63,956 nt of DNA from Porphyromonadaceae bacterium COT-184 OH4590 (GCA_000768855.1 JRAN01000072.1:13617-77572), one strand, 5' to 3'; positions 7,683 to 15,905 are shown, counted from the stretch's first letter. Notes: a model not told the origin generated them from the letters alone. Program-made: numbers and translations.

Positions 7683-8687
7683 TTAATGCTCCTTATTGTT
7701 TGTCAGCTTCCGTATCTCTTTATCAAAATCGGAATCTATTTTTTGTGTTTTATTGAATATATCGTATTCCTGTTCTGCTTTTTTCTTCGCGGCGGTTGCG
7801 GAGATACGCCTCTTGTCAGGCAAAATCTCATACTGTCGGAAAGTAAGAAAGGCGTCTACGCTTTTGGAAAAATCGGACATTGTAAAACTGTTCTCACGCT
7901 CAACAAGGTCTTCTATATAGTCGAAAAAACCTGTTACGGCTCTTTCCAAGCGGTGTATTTGTTTCTCTGTCAGGTAATTCTTTGCAACGGACACATCCGA
8001 TTTCAGAACACGTCCATCGGGAGCATTTTTCCACGTTGTCAATCCCATATTATCTTTGGTATGGTCGGCATTCGAATAAATGATTTCTGCTGCCGTATAA
8101 CCGGTTATTGCATAGTGGAAGCGATTTTGAATCATGGCATAAAACTCGCGCGTAGTTGTCGAATCTCTTTCATAATCGACACTGCATTCCGCATATATAT
8201 CGGTAATTTGCTGCCAAATGCGCCTTTCACTTGCCCTAATGGAACGGACACGTTCCAACAGTTCGCGGAAATAATCTTTACCGAAAACGGCTTTGCCCTG
8301 CTTTAAACGGTCGTCATCCAAAACAAAACCTTTACGAATAAACTCTTTCAATACGTTTGTTGCCCATTGCCTAAACTTAGTAGCTTTGGCGGAATTGACG
8401 CGGTATCCTACGGATATTATGGCGTCGAGACTATAGAAAATCAGTTCCCTATTAACATTTCGCGTACCTTCTTTTTGAACTACCGAGAAAATCTCGGTAG
8501 TTGCCTGTTCCGTTAATTCACCTTCTTGGAAGATATTCTTTAAATGCAGTCCGATGTTATCCGCACTGCAGTCAAAAAGCCGCGACATAGCTTTTTGTGT
8601 CATCCAAATGGTTTCGTCCTTGACCGCTACCTGAACATTTGCGCCTCCGTCGGGCGTATTGTATAAAAGAAATTGTATCTCGTTCAT
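7683..8687 (-). CDS. rhuM: RhuM-family virulence protein
   Basis: 334 residues matching the RhuM family of Salmonella SPI-3: VAVKDETIWMTQKAMSRLFD, the GLHLKNIFQEGEL helix, REIIFYSLDAIISVGYRVNS-type core (here RELIFYSLDAIISVGYRV), FRQWATNVLKEFIRKGFVLD and the FDYIEDLVERENSFTM region. The N-terminal part looks like a DNA-binding winged helix. The biochemical activity of RhuM is not known; related proteins occur in toxin-antitoxin and phage-like contexts. It interrupts the immunity array, and the leader lacks the strong AAGGAGAAAA shared by its neighbours, which suggests a separate origin. Confidence 0.88.
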   Translation of the reverse strand: MNEIQFLLYNTPDGGANVQVAVKDETIWMTQKAMSRLFDCSADNIGLHLKNIFQEGELTEQATTEIFSVVQKEGTRNVNRELIFYSLDAIISVGYRVNSAKATKFRQWATNVLKEFIRKGFVLDDDRLKQGKAVFGKDYFRELLERVRSIRASERRIWQQITDIYAECSVDYERDSTTTREFYAMIQNRFHYAITGYTAAEIIYSNADHTKDNMGLTTWKNAPDGRVLKSDVSVAKNYLTEKQIHRLERAVTGFFDYIEDLVERENSFTMSDFSKSVDAFLTFRQYEILPDKRRISATAAKKKAEQEYDIFNKTQKIDSDFDKEIRKLTNNKEH

Positions 8688-8738
8688 ATTTGCTCTTTCC
8701 GATTAATTAACTTCATCATCACTTTTATCCTTATAGTC

Positions 8739-9176
8739 TTAGCTCATGTATTTTTCGGGGTGTTTGTAAAAGTCAAGATATTTTTTATCGGCACTTGAAA
8801 AATACCTCATCCCCGCCTCTTTAACAACAAACTGAAATTTATCCAATGCCTCTTTGAAATCGCCTGTCTCAAATAGATACATTCCGATATAGAATTTCAA
8901 TTCCTCATTACTTTGATGCAGATTATTATTTACATCAATCATTCGATTAAGCCATTTCTTCGCATTTTCGAAATCAGACAACCACATGCAATTTTTAGCT
9001 GCATATTTTGCTGTATTGTATGCCTCATTCCAATTATTCTGAGGAGCGGGATAGGTATTCCACGCCTGCTCATACAATGCCAAACCTTCTTCGATTGCTT
9101 TCTCCTGCAATTTGTCGTACGCTGCATTCGATAATGCATCTACCTGCTCTTGTATTTTACTGTCTAATACTGCCAT
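8739..9176 (-). CDS. TPR protein of the immunity array, paralogue 2
   Basis: 145 residues; the start at MAVLDSKIQEQ is chosen because AAATAAGGAGAAAACAAAA lies just before it, whereas the upstream in-frame ATG has none. It shares the layout of the TPR gene at 7258-7677: a start MA[EV]LD, the AWNTYPAPQNNWNEA motif (paralogue SLVPAPKTDWEAA), a repeat beginning LHQSNEELKFYIGMYLFE and an end around DKKYLDFYKHPEKYM. The conserved PAP-x-x-[DN]W motif suggests a specific family linked to toxin loci rather than generic TPRs. Confidence 0.75.
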   Translation of the reverse strand: MAVLDSKIQEQVDALSNAAYDKLQEKAIEEGLALYEQAWNTYPAPQNNWNEAYNTAKYAAKNCMWLSDFENAKKWLNRMIDVNNNLHQSNEELKFYIGMYLFETGDFKEALDKFQFVVKEAGMRYFSSADKKYLDFYKHPEKYMS

Positions 9177-9230
9177 TTTTGTTTTCTCCTTATTTTTTAA
9201 TTTGTAATTCATAATTCCTAATTAATCTCA

Positions 9231-9818
9231 TCACACAACCGATTTCCTCTTTATATCGAAAATATCGATTGCTTCGTTTTCAAAAAGGGTTTCGAGTGCA
9301 TCCGTACCGTATTTGTTCTTGTAGTCGAGTTCTTTGTCGGAAATAGGGACTAACAGCAGCGGGTATATATTTCGGTTGTCAATCTCCACATGGGAGAGCT
9401 TATCCTCCCACAGAAACGGAGGCGTGAACATAATATGTTTCATATCACAGCGGTAATAATCGGAAACAATCGTTTCGAATACCGTACCGGGTTGGCAGTT
9501 CCATTTATTTTTTATGATAAAAAATGCCGCTGTCGATAAAATATTCGGAACCTGCTCATACTCTTTATACCCCGCCATAAGAAGCTCTACGGGAATGTCC
9601 GGAGCCGAACCATCCATCCTGTTTATCGGATTCGGATAGCCGGACAAACCTATGGTAGAATAAAATTTTACCTCACTGTCCGTAGGGTCGTCACAGCTAA
9701 GAATATCTATACTGTGCGTTTCGTTTTCGTCGTAATATGCAAATACCTCACTTTTCACACCGATTGCCTGTGAAACATAACGAAAATACTTTTTGTCTAT
9801 CTCGGTTACTTCTTTCAT
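9231..9818 (-). CDS. SUFU-family immunity-type protein
   Basis: 195 residues with the Suppressor-of-fused (SUFU) pattern: SVIDI-type start (HSIDILSCDD), FYSTIGLSGYPNP, PVELLMAGYKEY, then CDMKHIMFTPPFLWED, LLLVPISDKELDYKNKYGTD and a conserved tail DIFDIKRKSVV. SUFU domain proteins are recurrent immunity proteins of bacterial polymorphic toxins. The leader AATAAGGAGAAAAGAAT is identical in type to the others of the array. No adjacent toxin is visible. Confidence 0.85.
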   Translation of the reverse strand: MKEVTEIDKKYFRYVSQAIGVKSEVFAYYDENETHSIDILSCDDPTDSEVKFYSTIGLSGYPNPINRMDGSAPDIPVELLMAGYKEYEQVPNILSTAAFFIIKNKWNCQPGTVFETIVSDYYRCDMKHIMFTPPFLWEDKLSHVEIDNRNIYPLLLVPISDKELDYKNKYGTDALETLFENEAIDIFDIKRKSVV

Positions 9819-9852
9819 ATTCTTTTCTCCTTATTGTTGAATTTATAATTAT

Positions 9853-10818
9853 TTATATTTTATCATATTTATCCTGTATCAACACATTATAATTCGTAAA
9901 ATACATTGTCAATGTATGATAATCTTCTCTTGCTATATCCATTTCAACAAGCATTTTTTTCTTATTATCAAAAATCCGTAAAATGGGGGGCGGATCTGCT
10001 ATACTTCTTTTAGGTATTGAATAAAATTCAATATAATTTATCTCATCTGTTTTTATTGAATTGACTTCCTTATTCTCATAGAGGATTTTTACGGTTTCGC
10101 CGCTTACACTTAAAGAGTATTTTCTATTTTTAAGTTCTTTGAAAAAATTATAGGTGCAAAAACCCAAAAGTACAATTAATACGATAACATTAGAGACAGA
10201 TTTATATGTTAATTCTTCAAATAATGTATTTATATTAGTAGGTGATACCCAAAGAAGTAAACTACCAACTACAATACAGAAAACCAGAGTCCAATTGCTT
10301 TTTAAAGATTTAATTTCAAATTCACTCGATAATTCTAATTCCAACTCGTCTATTTTATTCATTCTATTTTTTGTGGAATTAATATTCAAGGTAAATAAAA
10401 GCCAAATACCTAACAAAGCAAATATGGGAGCTATAGTAATAATTAAGCTCCACATTTGCTCTAATTCTAATGAAGTTTTATCTAAAAAGTATAGCTGTAT
10501 CAAAAAAATAATAATGAATACCAATAGGATATAACGTATTACTTTAATGGCTTTTCTTTGTCTATTTAAATCACGATTAAGTGTATTGATTTTTCTATCA
10601 ATAATATAACCTCTTTTATACGGGATTTTCTCACTTGAAATTTTATTTTTAGTATGCTCTGTATTGTCATTAATTCTTTTCGTGTCAACATATTCTTTAG
10701 CTTGTTTTAAGCCCATACCTGTTTTTTCTTTGACAAACAAAACAGCTTCAACCATTTTATTTTCTTTGATTAGCGAAAGAAGGTGTTTATCATCTTCATT
10801 TAATAATATTTTTGACAT
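9853..10818 (-). CDS. Four-helix membrane protein with an L12-like N-terminal domain
   Basis: 321 residues. Residues about 12-46 (LLSLIKENKMVEAVLFVKEK, then GMGLKQAKEYVD) resemble the C-terminal domain of ribosomal protein bL12, a fold that also occurs in non-ribosomal proteins as a protein-binding module. Four hydrophobic helices follow at about 92-112, 123-145, 178-198 and 210-228, in two pairs around a charged helix. The C-terminal 95 residues are beta-rich (KYSLSVSGETVKILYENKEV, INYIEFYSIPKR) and may be a PH-like domain. The start has a good leader (AGGAGGAATAAGAA). Function is unknown; toxin immunity at the membrane is a possibility from context only. Confidence 0.65.
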   Translation of the reverse strand: MSKILLNEDDKHLLSLIKENKMVEAVLFVKEKTGMGLKQAKEYVDTKRINDNTEHTKNKISSEKIPYKRGYIIDRKINTLNRDLNRQRKAIKVIRYILLVFIIIFLIQLYFLDKTSLELEQMWSLIITIAPIFALLGIWLLFTLNINSTKNRMNKIDELELELSSEFEIKSLKSNWTLVFCIVVGSLLLWVSPTNINTLFEELTYKSVSNVIVLIVLLGFCTYNFFKELKNRKYSLSVSGETVKILYENKEVNSIKTDEINYIEFYSIPKRSIADPPPILRIFDNKKKMLVEMDIAREDYHTLTMYFTNYNVLIQDKYDKI

Positions 10819-10836
10819 TTCTTATTCCTCCTAATT

Positions 10837-10968
10837 TTATTTTGTAATATTTTTTAGACTTTCGCCATAAGTTTTATCTGTATCAAGCCCAAAGGCTCTA
10901 AAAATCTTTCGTTTTAATCCCACACAAGCAGGATTTCTTAAATCAAATATCTTATAATTTGTGTTCTC
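10837..10968 (-). pseudogene. Short remnant frame without an ATG
   Basis: An open frame of about 43 codons (KIFDLRNPACVGLKRKIF, then GLDTDKTYGESLKNITK and stop) ends just before the gene for the L12-like membrane protein. It has a leader-like AAAAGGAGAACACAA in front but no ATG, only ATT or other weak codons. It may be the tail of a lost array gene or a tiny gene with a non-canonical start. I cannot assign it. Confidence 0.3.
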
Positions 10969-10975
10969 CTTTTAT

Positions 10976-12184
10976 CTAATTTTTCAGACTGTATTCTCTT
11001 TTGAGCCTTTCGATTAGCTTTCTCAACCGCTCCGTCGTGCTGTAGTCGAGAAGATGATTTTTGTTCCGACAGGGAATATCTACAAGCTTTTTGCCGACAA
11101 AAGACCTGCTGAACTCTTCTTTCGCATTATAGTCCATTTTTTTTGTATCTCCATTTAAAAAATAATTGCAACGGACGATTGTTCCGTTCTTTATCAGAAA
11201 TACGAAATTCTCATAATCCTTTGTATAAAGGCCATCGATATAAAACAGATTTCCCGCCGTGTCGTAATAGGCTGTTACATCCTCTGCCTCTATTTCTTCA
11301 TGTTTATATATAACCGTTTTCCTGATATCACATTTTTGTACCTTACGATTTGCGTCGTAAGTAAGAATAATCATACAAGTCCTATCCTTCGAAGTGTTGT
11401 CGCCTGTCTTTTTGCCTATAAGATTGATAGTATCTTTTTTTAGCTCTCCCGCCTTTTCTTTTTCATCTATTATATCAGCGAAGTTGTACCCCTTAGCCCG
11501 AAATTCAGATAAAACACTGCTTTCATAGCACGGATATTTGTAAATGTCGAGCACTTTGAGCAATGTTTCGGTATCCGAAAAACTGCTGAGATTGAACCAA
11601 TCCACATCATATTTCATCGGCTTTCCGGTCTTTTGCTCTTTTAATTTTACAGGTTTGGCATCCTCCGCCTCTTCTTCGGTTTCGGCATCGTCTTCGCAAC
11701 ATCCGCAGAAATAAGTGCCGTCATACTCCACGACTATATTCTTACGCAGTGCATAATAGGCATTCTCGTCTTCACAATTCGTTCCCGTATCATAGTCCAA
11801 GTATATCAGTTTCCCGTTTTCGTTGTAATAGGCACGAAATATCATATACTCTGCCCCTCCATCGTATCCCCGTTTGTAGGTTCTGTATTTGCGCAGGCGG
11901 TTCTTGTGGTCGAAAAAGAGGCGTTTGCCGATATAAAAATGCTTACGACCGTTTTCAAAATCGTCCGGTTCGTCGATAAAAACAGAGTCGCAGCGCAGGG
12001 GCATCGCATCTATTTCGCTTACCGCTCTGTACGTTTCCCTGTCGCGTGCCCGGCAGGGCTCCACCGTATCGGCAGACTCCAAAAACATTTTAGCATATTC
12101 GTCCGCTGCCTTTTGCGAATACAAAGTATGCGGTACAACAGCTATCAACAATACAAGAAGTTTGCTATTCCAATCCTTTTTCAT
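10976..12184 (-). CDS. Secreted protein of unknown function
   Basis: 402 residues with an N-terminal signal peptide (KLLVLLIAVVPHTLYSQ, cleavage likely around YS|Q), so it is exported to the periplasm or surface. The mature part contains an acidic low-complexity stretch (CCEDDAETEEEAEDAKPVKL) near residue 165, with two neighbouring cysteines, and repeated tyrosine-rich segments such as YYNENGKLIYLDYDTG and TAYYDTAGNLFYIDGLYTKD, which resemble MORN/YwqK-like beta repeats. No catalytic motif is visible. It is preceded by a Bacteroidota promoter block and is the first gene of the reverse-strand island as transcribed. Confidence 0.65.
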   Translation of the reverse strand: MKKDWNSKLLVLLIAVVPHTLYSQKAADEYAKMFLESADTVEPCRARDRETYRAVSEIDAMPLRCDSVFIDEPDDFENGRKHFYIGKRLFFDHKNRLRKYRTYKRGYDGGAEYMIFRAYYNENGKLIYLDYDTGTNCEDENAYYALRKNIVVEYDGTYFCGCCEDDAETEEEAEDAKPVKLKEQKTGKPMKYDVDWFNLSSFSDTETLLKVLDIYKYPCYESSVLSEFRAKGYNFADIIDEKEKAGELKKDTINLIGKKTGDNTSKDRTCMIILTYDANRKVQKCDIRKTVIYKHEEIEAEDVTAYYDTAGNLFYIDGLYTKDYENFVFLIKNGTIVRCNYFLNGDTKKMDYNAKEEFSRSFVGKKLVDIPCRNKNHLLDYSTTERLRKLIERLKREYSLKN

Positions 12185-12189
12185 TTTGT

Positions 12190-12232
12190 TTTATCAAAAA
12201 TTCAAAGTTACAAAAACATTTCAATTTTCGAG
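12190..12232 (-). promoter_or_regulatory. Bacteroidota-type promoter, copy 2 of a repeated promoter block
   Basis: On the reverse strand TAACTTTG (complement of 12203-12210) lies 20 nt before the start of the secreted protein. The block matches 676-717 almost base for base upstream of the -7 element. Confidence 0.55.
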
Positions 12233-12235
12233 GGG

Positions 12236-12400
12236 AAAATTAGGTGTTAGGTATTGGGTGTTGGGTTGTAGGGGTGCGAACACAGGGTTCGTCACCGATA
12301 ATTGTCGATAAGTACCCGAAAGGTGGCGGAGGAAGCCCGAAAGTTTGTCGGGAAGTACCCGCAAAGTGTTGGGAGGTCTGCAAAAGATGGCAGGTATTAG
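12236..12400. repeat. Heptamer repeat, degenerate palindrome and 21-bp array
   Basis: GGTGTTA/GGTATTG heptamers are followed by a weak copy of the TGTAGGGGCGAAC palindrome family (12267-12285) and by four degenerate 21-22 bp units with cores CCCGAAAG or CCCGCAAAG, like those at 724-940. Confidence 0.65.
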
Positions 12401-12487
12401 ATATTATAGAGATGTTTTTATTCTAAAATTTACTCACGCTTACTTGCAAAAGTATATTAAGTCTGTACAAGCATGGATATAATAATT

Positions 12488-12572
12488 TGTGAGAGCATTG
12501 GTAATCTTGTAAATATATCCGTCTCTCACATAATTTATACAATATTTATCTCCATATATAAATATTGTATAA
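12488..12572. other. Two nested inverted repeats in a gene-free stretch
   Basis: TGTGAGAG (12488-12495) pairs with CTCTCACA (12523-12530), and a 15-bp perfect stem (12535-12549 with 12558-12572, loop of 8) follows immediately. The rest of 12400-12750 is AT-rich with no gene seen. The hairpins could be an RNA structure or the end of a lost element. Confidence 0.5.
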
Positions 12573-12749
12573 TGTTTGTTGTAGTTTTGGCAGGTTCACA
12601 TTTAGAAATATTATGAATAAATAAAAAGTGCCTTATTGTGCTTATGTAAGATAAAATATTTATTTAGTTACTATGATATTCTCCACCAATAGAAAAATAC
12701 AAAAAATGGACTTTTTGAGGAGAGCGATTGCTTTAAAGTATGTTAAAAT

Positions 12750-12781
12750 ATTGATTCTATCCAAATAAAAATATAATTTTG
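12750..12781 (+). promoter_or_regulatory. Promoter of the DUF4377/META lipoprotein gene
   Basis: ATTG at 12750-12753, a 20-nt spacer and TAATTTTG at 12774-12781 fit the Bacteroidota consensus. The ATG follows 33 nt downstream. Confidence 0.6.
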
Positions 12782-12813
12782 CATCCAAATAATATAAAAA
12801 ATAATAATAAAAA

Positions 12814-13488
12814 ATGAAAAAATTAATATTTATAATGTTATTGGCAGTCAGTATGACTTTATTTTATGCTTGTTCTACTTCATCTAAAATTGTGCTTTGG
12901 GTCGATTCTACAAAAGAGAATTGCGTTATGGGAGGACAAGAAGTGGAATGTTTTCGTGTCTATAAGGGTGAAAATTTGGATAGTGCCAAATGGGAAATTC
13001 TTGATGTAGAAATAGGAGGTTTCAATTTTGAAGAAGGTATTCTAAAAAAAATAGAGATAAAAGAAGAAGTACTAAAAGGCAAACACTCTTCGGGTAATAA
13101 ACCTTTGGTTAAATATACTTTTTTGAAAGAAATGGAAAAAATCAAAGATAATAAATCTCTTTTGAATGGGAGTTGGACTCTTGAAAAAATTATGAATAAT
13201 TCCGTAGATACTTCTTTTGTATTACCTATACTTAATATAGACCTAAAAGAAAAACGTATTTCGGGGTATGGTGGTTGTAATAACTACATGGCATCTATTT
13301 CTAAAATTACACAAGAACAAATCAATTTGTCTCCTATTGGTACTACTATGATGTTATGCAATGACAAAAATATTGAAGCTGAATATTTATTGGCTATGGA
13401 AAAAGTAAAAACTTATAAAGTAACAGATTCTAATCTTTATTTATGTGATGAGCAAAATAAAGAAATAGTTTCTTTTATCAGAAACTGA
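12814..13488 (+). CDS. Lipoprotein with DUF4377 and META domains
   Basis: 224 residues with a lipoprotein signal peptide (lipobox FYAC, Cys20). Residues about 27-95 have the DUF4377 pattern (LWVDSTKENCVMG, ECFRVYKGENLDSAKW, VEIGGFNFEEGI). Residues about 115-224 form a META/HslJ domain: LLNGSWTLEKIM, ISGYGGCNNYMAS, LSPIGTTMMLC and a terminal beta strand. The pair of domains occurs together in Bacteroidota lipoproteins of the envelope; META proteins are linked to stress or copper/novobiocin tolerance in other bacteria, but no activity is established for this arrangement. It is monocistronic with its own promoter. Confidence 0.85.
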   Translation: MKKLIFIMLLAVSMTLFYACSTSSKIVLWVDSTKENCVMGGQEVECFRVYKGENLDSAKWEILDVEIGGFNFEEGILKKIEIKEEVLKGKHSSGNKPLVKYTFLKEMEKIKDNKSLLNGSWTLEKIMNNSVDTSFVLPILNIDLKEKRISGYGGCNNYMASISKITQEQINLSPIGTTMMLCNDKNIEAEYLLAMEKVKTYKVTDSNLYLCDEQNKEIVSFIRN

Positions 13489-13674
13489 TTTTTTCTCTCA
13501 AATAAAAAATGTAACTCTCCAACATAACCAAAAAATAATATTGAAAACATATATTAAATTAAGTTATACAACCTAATTTAAAGGTTTTATATTCAGCTAT
13601 ATTCGTGAATGCTACGCATTTCACACTCCTTAATGTGCAGATAAAAAGTATGTCGGTGCCCCCTCTCTGAAACT

Positions 13675-13782
13675 TTACCAATCGCCATCTTCGTCATAAA
13701 TGACGCAAACAACAGGCGAATTATTGATAACATAGCGAGTGGTCAGTACAGCTTTGTTTGGTTTTTCATCAATCGGTTTCAT
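13675..13782 (-). pseudogene. Truncated DUF2185-like immunity fragment
   Basis: A 35-residue frame (MKPIDEKPNKAVLTTRYVIN, then SPVVCVIYDEDGDW) ends at TAA exactly where the DUF2185-type proteins I remember continue with DEDGDWQF. The next codons (SFREGAPT) stay open for a few residues, so the stop probably replaced a Gln codon. Its start overlaps the end of the upstream MORN gene by 14 bp, a sign of translational coupling. It is probably a nonsense-mutated remnant. Confidence 0.45.
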
Positions 13783-14176
13783 ATTTTCTAAATGCTTCAA
13801 GTAATTTATAATCGGAAGAGTTTTTATCAATATCGAATTTCTCTTTTATATAGCCTTTCTCATCATACAGTTTATACCACAAGCATATTCCAAATTCAAA
13901 AAAAGCTTCTTCTTGCAATTCTCCTGTTATGCAATAGTTTTTTGTTAAACCATCAAGCAACCCTTTCTTGTAAAACGACTCACTTTCGATAATTCCATTT
14001 TGAAAAAATATCCTTTCATATCCGTTTTTGAGACCTTCAACTACTTCAAATTCCGAAACAACTTTACCATCAAGTATTTCGTACACAATGCCTTTATATT
14101 TTTCCGAATTTAAAAAGAAAACCTCAACTTGCCCTTCCAATTTAATATCAAATTCATTCAGTTCTGTCCTTCTCAT
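13769..14176 (-). CDS. YwqK-like MORN-variant repeat protein
   Basis: 135 residues made of MORN_2-type repeats: YKGIVYEILDGKVVSEFEV, EGLKNGYERIFFQNGIIESE, KKGLLDGLTKNYCITGELQE, each about 23 residues. In databases such proteins are labelled YwqK-family antitoxins after a neighbour of the YwqJ toxin-immunity locus in Bacillus. No signal peptide. With the DUF2185-like remnant just downstream it forms a small toxin-defence module separate from the main array. Confidence 0.75.
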   Translation of the reverse strand: MRRTELNEFDIKLEGQVEVFFLNSEKYKGIVYEILDGKVVSEFEVVEGLKNGYERIFFQNGIIESESFYKKGLLDGLTKNYCITGELQEEAFFEFGICLWYKLYDEKGYIKEKFDIDKNSSDYKLLEAFRKYETD

Positions 14177-14212
14177 TACTCTGCTCTATTGTTTTATTAC
14201 TAAAATAATAAT

Positions 14213-14656
14213 TTATAAATCTCGTTTCAAATAAATCATATCCACCAATTGAATGCCTGATTCATAAATCGGTTGATCATAGTTGTCGGTGAAAAAGTTC
14301 TTTATACTGTGCGAACGAACAAAGCCACATTTTTCATAAAAAGGAATGGTAAGCGGGCTCTCTCCCGTTCCGACTTGCAATACGGAATATTCCCCCTTGT
14401 ATTTTCTAACAATAAAATCGATTAAGGCTTTTCCGTATCCTTTACCCTGACAATCGGGACGAATGGCAATATTCTTGATTTCAAGGACTCTGTTGCCTGC
14501 AGCGATCACAACGCATTCTCCCTTAACTCCGTTATCTTCTAAAACATACATTGTTCCATCGTCAATATATTTGTCTATCATATCTTCCTGTTCGTCTGCC
14601 AGCAACAACAGCGACAAAAACTGTTGCTTATTTTCTGTGATTTCCTTTATTTGCAT
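14213..14656 (-). CDS. GNAT-family N-acetyltransferase
   Basis: 147 residues with the GNAT fold: MYVLEDNGVKGECVVIAAG (beta 2-3), LEIKNIAIRPDCQGKGYGKA with the acetyl-CoA pyrophosphate-binding QGKGYG (Q/RxxGxG/A), ALIDFIVRKY, then SVLQVGTGE and IPFYEKCGFVRSHSI, typical of beta 5 and alpha 4. The substrate is not evident. Transcribed away from tetR; its own promoter is not clear. No operon partner except possibly the MORN gene 36 nt downstream. Confidence 0.88.
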   Translation of the reverse strand: MQIKEITENKQQFLSLLLLADEQEDMIDKYIDDGTMYVLEDNGVKGECVVIAAGNRVLEIKNIAIRPDCQGKGYGKALIDFIVRKYKGEYSVLQVGTGESPLTIPFYEKCGFVRSHSIKNFFTDNYDQPIYESGIQLVDMIYLKRDL

Positions 14657-14828
14657 AAAACAAAGGTAATCTTTTTTCCATAAATCGTGTAACTACAAAA
14701 TGAATTGCATGTCTATAACCATAATCATATCCCAGCTTTTTTCATAGCAAGCCTTGTGGTTTATTTTAATCGCAAAAGTATAATTATGAGGAAGTTTCAA
14801 ATACAATCTTAACATTTTACTCCTCATT

Positions 14829-14898
14829 AATAGGTAATTTATATTTAAAAATACTCACTTTTAGGGATTGTGAACACTGTTCAGATATTCTAACTTTG
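14829..14898 (+). promoter_or_regulatory. tetR promoter with palindromic operator
   Basis: ATTG (14867-14870), a 20-nt spacer and TAACTTTG (14891-14898) form a Bacteroidota promoter. The spacer holds a perfect palindrome TGAACACTGTTCA (14871-14883), placed where a bound repressor would block RNA polymerase. About 70 bp here are nearly the same as at 24110-24180, before another operon. Confidence 0.75.
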
Positions 14899-14930
14899 CA
14901 GTCGTAATTTTGAATATATTTTTCGATAAA

Positions 14931-15548
14931 ATGGCACAAGTACCGAAAGACAATATACGTCGTATCATTCTCGAATCGGCTCGCGGAGAGTTTTTGCAGA
15001 AGGGTTTCAAGAATACGTCGATGCGAACCATATCCCGACTTTCGGGCATAACGTTGAGCAACATATACAACTATTTCAGAGACAAGGATGAAATTTTCCG
15101 TGCAGTACTGACTCCATTACTCGATGCCTTCGAACTGCTGTTTACCGAACACAATAATGATGAGTATCTGAGTAAGGAATTTTTCTCGATGGACTCGCAC
15201 CAGAAAAAAGTCATTGACGAATTTATGGTTATACCGACAAATTACAGGACGGAACTGAAGATATTGCTTTTCAATTCGGCGGGGTCGTCGCTCGAAAATT
15301 TCAGAGATACCTTTGCCGACCGCTACACGGAGGAAAGCCTGCGGTATCTGAAGGTGATGAAAGAACGATACCCGAATATCAAGACGGATTTTTCAGATTT
15401 CTTCCTGCACTTGATGTGTTCGCTATGGCTGACGGTGATGGGCGAAATCGTATCGCACGACGAGTTGACTGATACCGACATTGAACAGTTTATTACGGAA
15501 TACATTACATTCGGTACTGCCGGGTGGAAAGCCTTGATGAAGATATGA
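14931..15548 (+). CDS. TetR-family transcriptional regulator
   Basis: 205 residues. Residues about 6-52 form the TetR helix-turn-helix: RRIILESARGEFLQKGFKNT, MRTISRLSGITLSNIYNYF and RDKDEIFRAVL. The remaining helical C-terminus binds an unknown ligand. The start at MAQVPKDN is preferred to an ATG seven codons upstream, which would lie only about five nucleotides from the expected transcription start. The palindrome within its own promoter suggests autorepression, and the same site before 24201 suggests a second target. The MMPL exporter downstream is the natural partner gene. Confidence 0.88.
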   Translation: MAQVPKDNIRRIILESARGEFLQKGFKNTSMRTISRLSGITLSNIYNYFRDKDEIFRAVLTPLLDAFELLFTEHNNDEYLSKEFFSMDSHQKKVIDEFMVIPTNYRTELKILLFNSAGSSLENFRDTFADRYTEESLRYLKVMKERYPNIKTDFSDFFLHLMCSLWLTVMGEIVSHDELTDTDIEQFITEYITFGTAGWKALMKI

Positions 15549-15551
15549 GAA

Positions 15552-15905
15552 GGATATTTTAGGTGTTGGGTGTTGGGTACGTAGGGGCGAACCCACGTGT
15601 TCGCCCGGTAAGATGAAATGCCCGTCCCGATAAAATACAATAAATATGATAATAATGGAAAATCACTTCCCCTACGTGGGAAATCGTTCCCCCTACGTGG
15701 GAAATTGTCTCCCCTACGTGGGAAATTGTTCCCCCTACATAGGAAATTGTTCCCCCCACATGGGAAATTGTTCCCCCTACGTGGAAAATTGCTTCCCCTA
15801 TGTGGGAAATTGTTTCCCCTACGTGGGAAATTGTTCCCCCCACATGGGAAATTGTTCCCCCCACGTGGAATATTATTTCCCCAACACCCAACACCTAATA
15901 CCTAA
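15552..15905. repeat. Compound repeat: heptamers, palindrome, 21-bp tandem array, heptamers
   Basis: GGTGTTG heptamers lead into a GTAGGGGCGAACCCACGTGT palindrome (15581-15608), a spacer, then about eleven 21-bp units of type GGAAATTGTTCCCCCTACGTG (15657-15882), and end with CCAACACCCAACACCTAATA. The same order recurs at 19679-19900. Peptides read from it (YVGNCSP or PLRGKLF units) are artefacts. Confidence 0.85.

Noticed and set aside
15657-15882. Possible CRISPR array at the 21-bp repeats
   Set aside because: Units follow one another without unique spacers and no cas gene is near.
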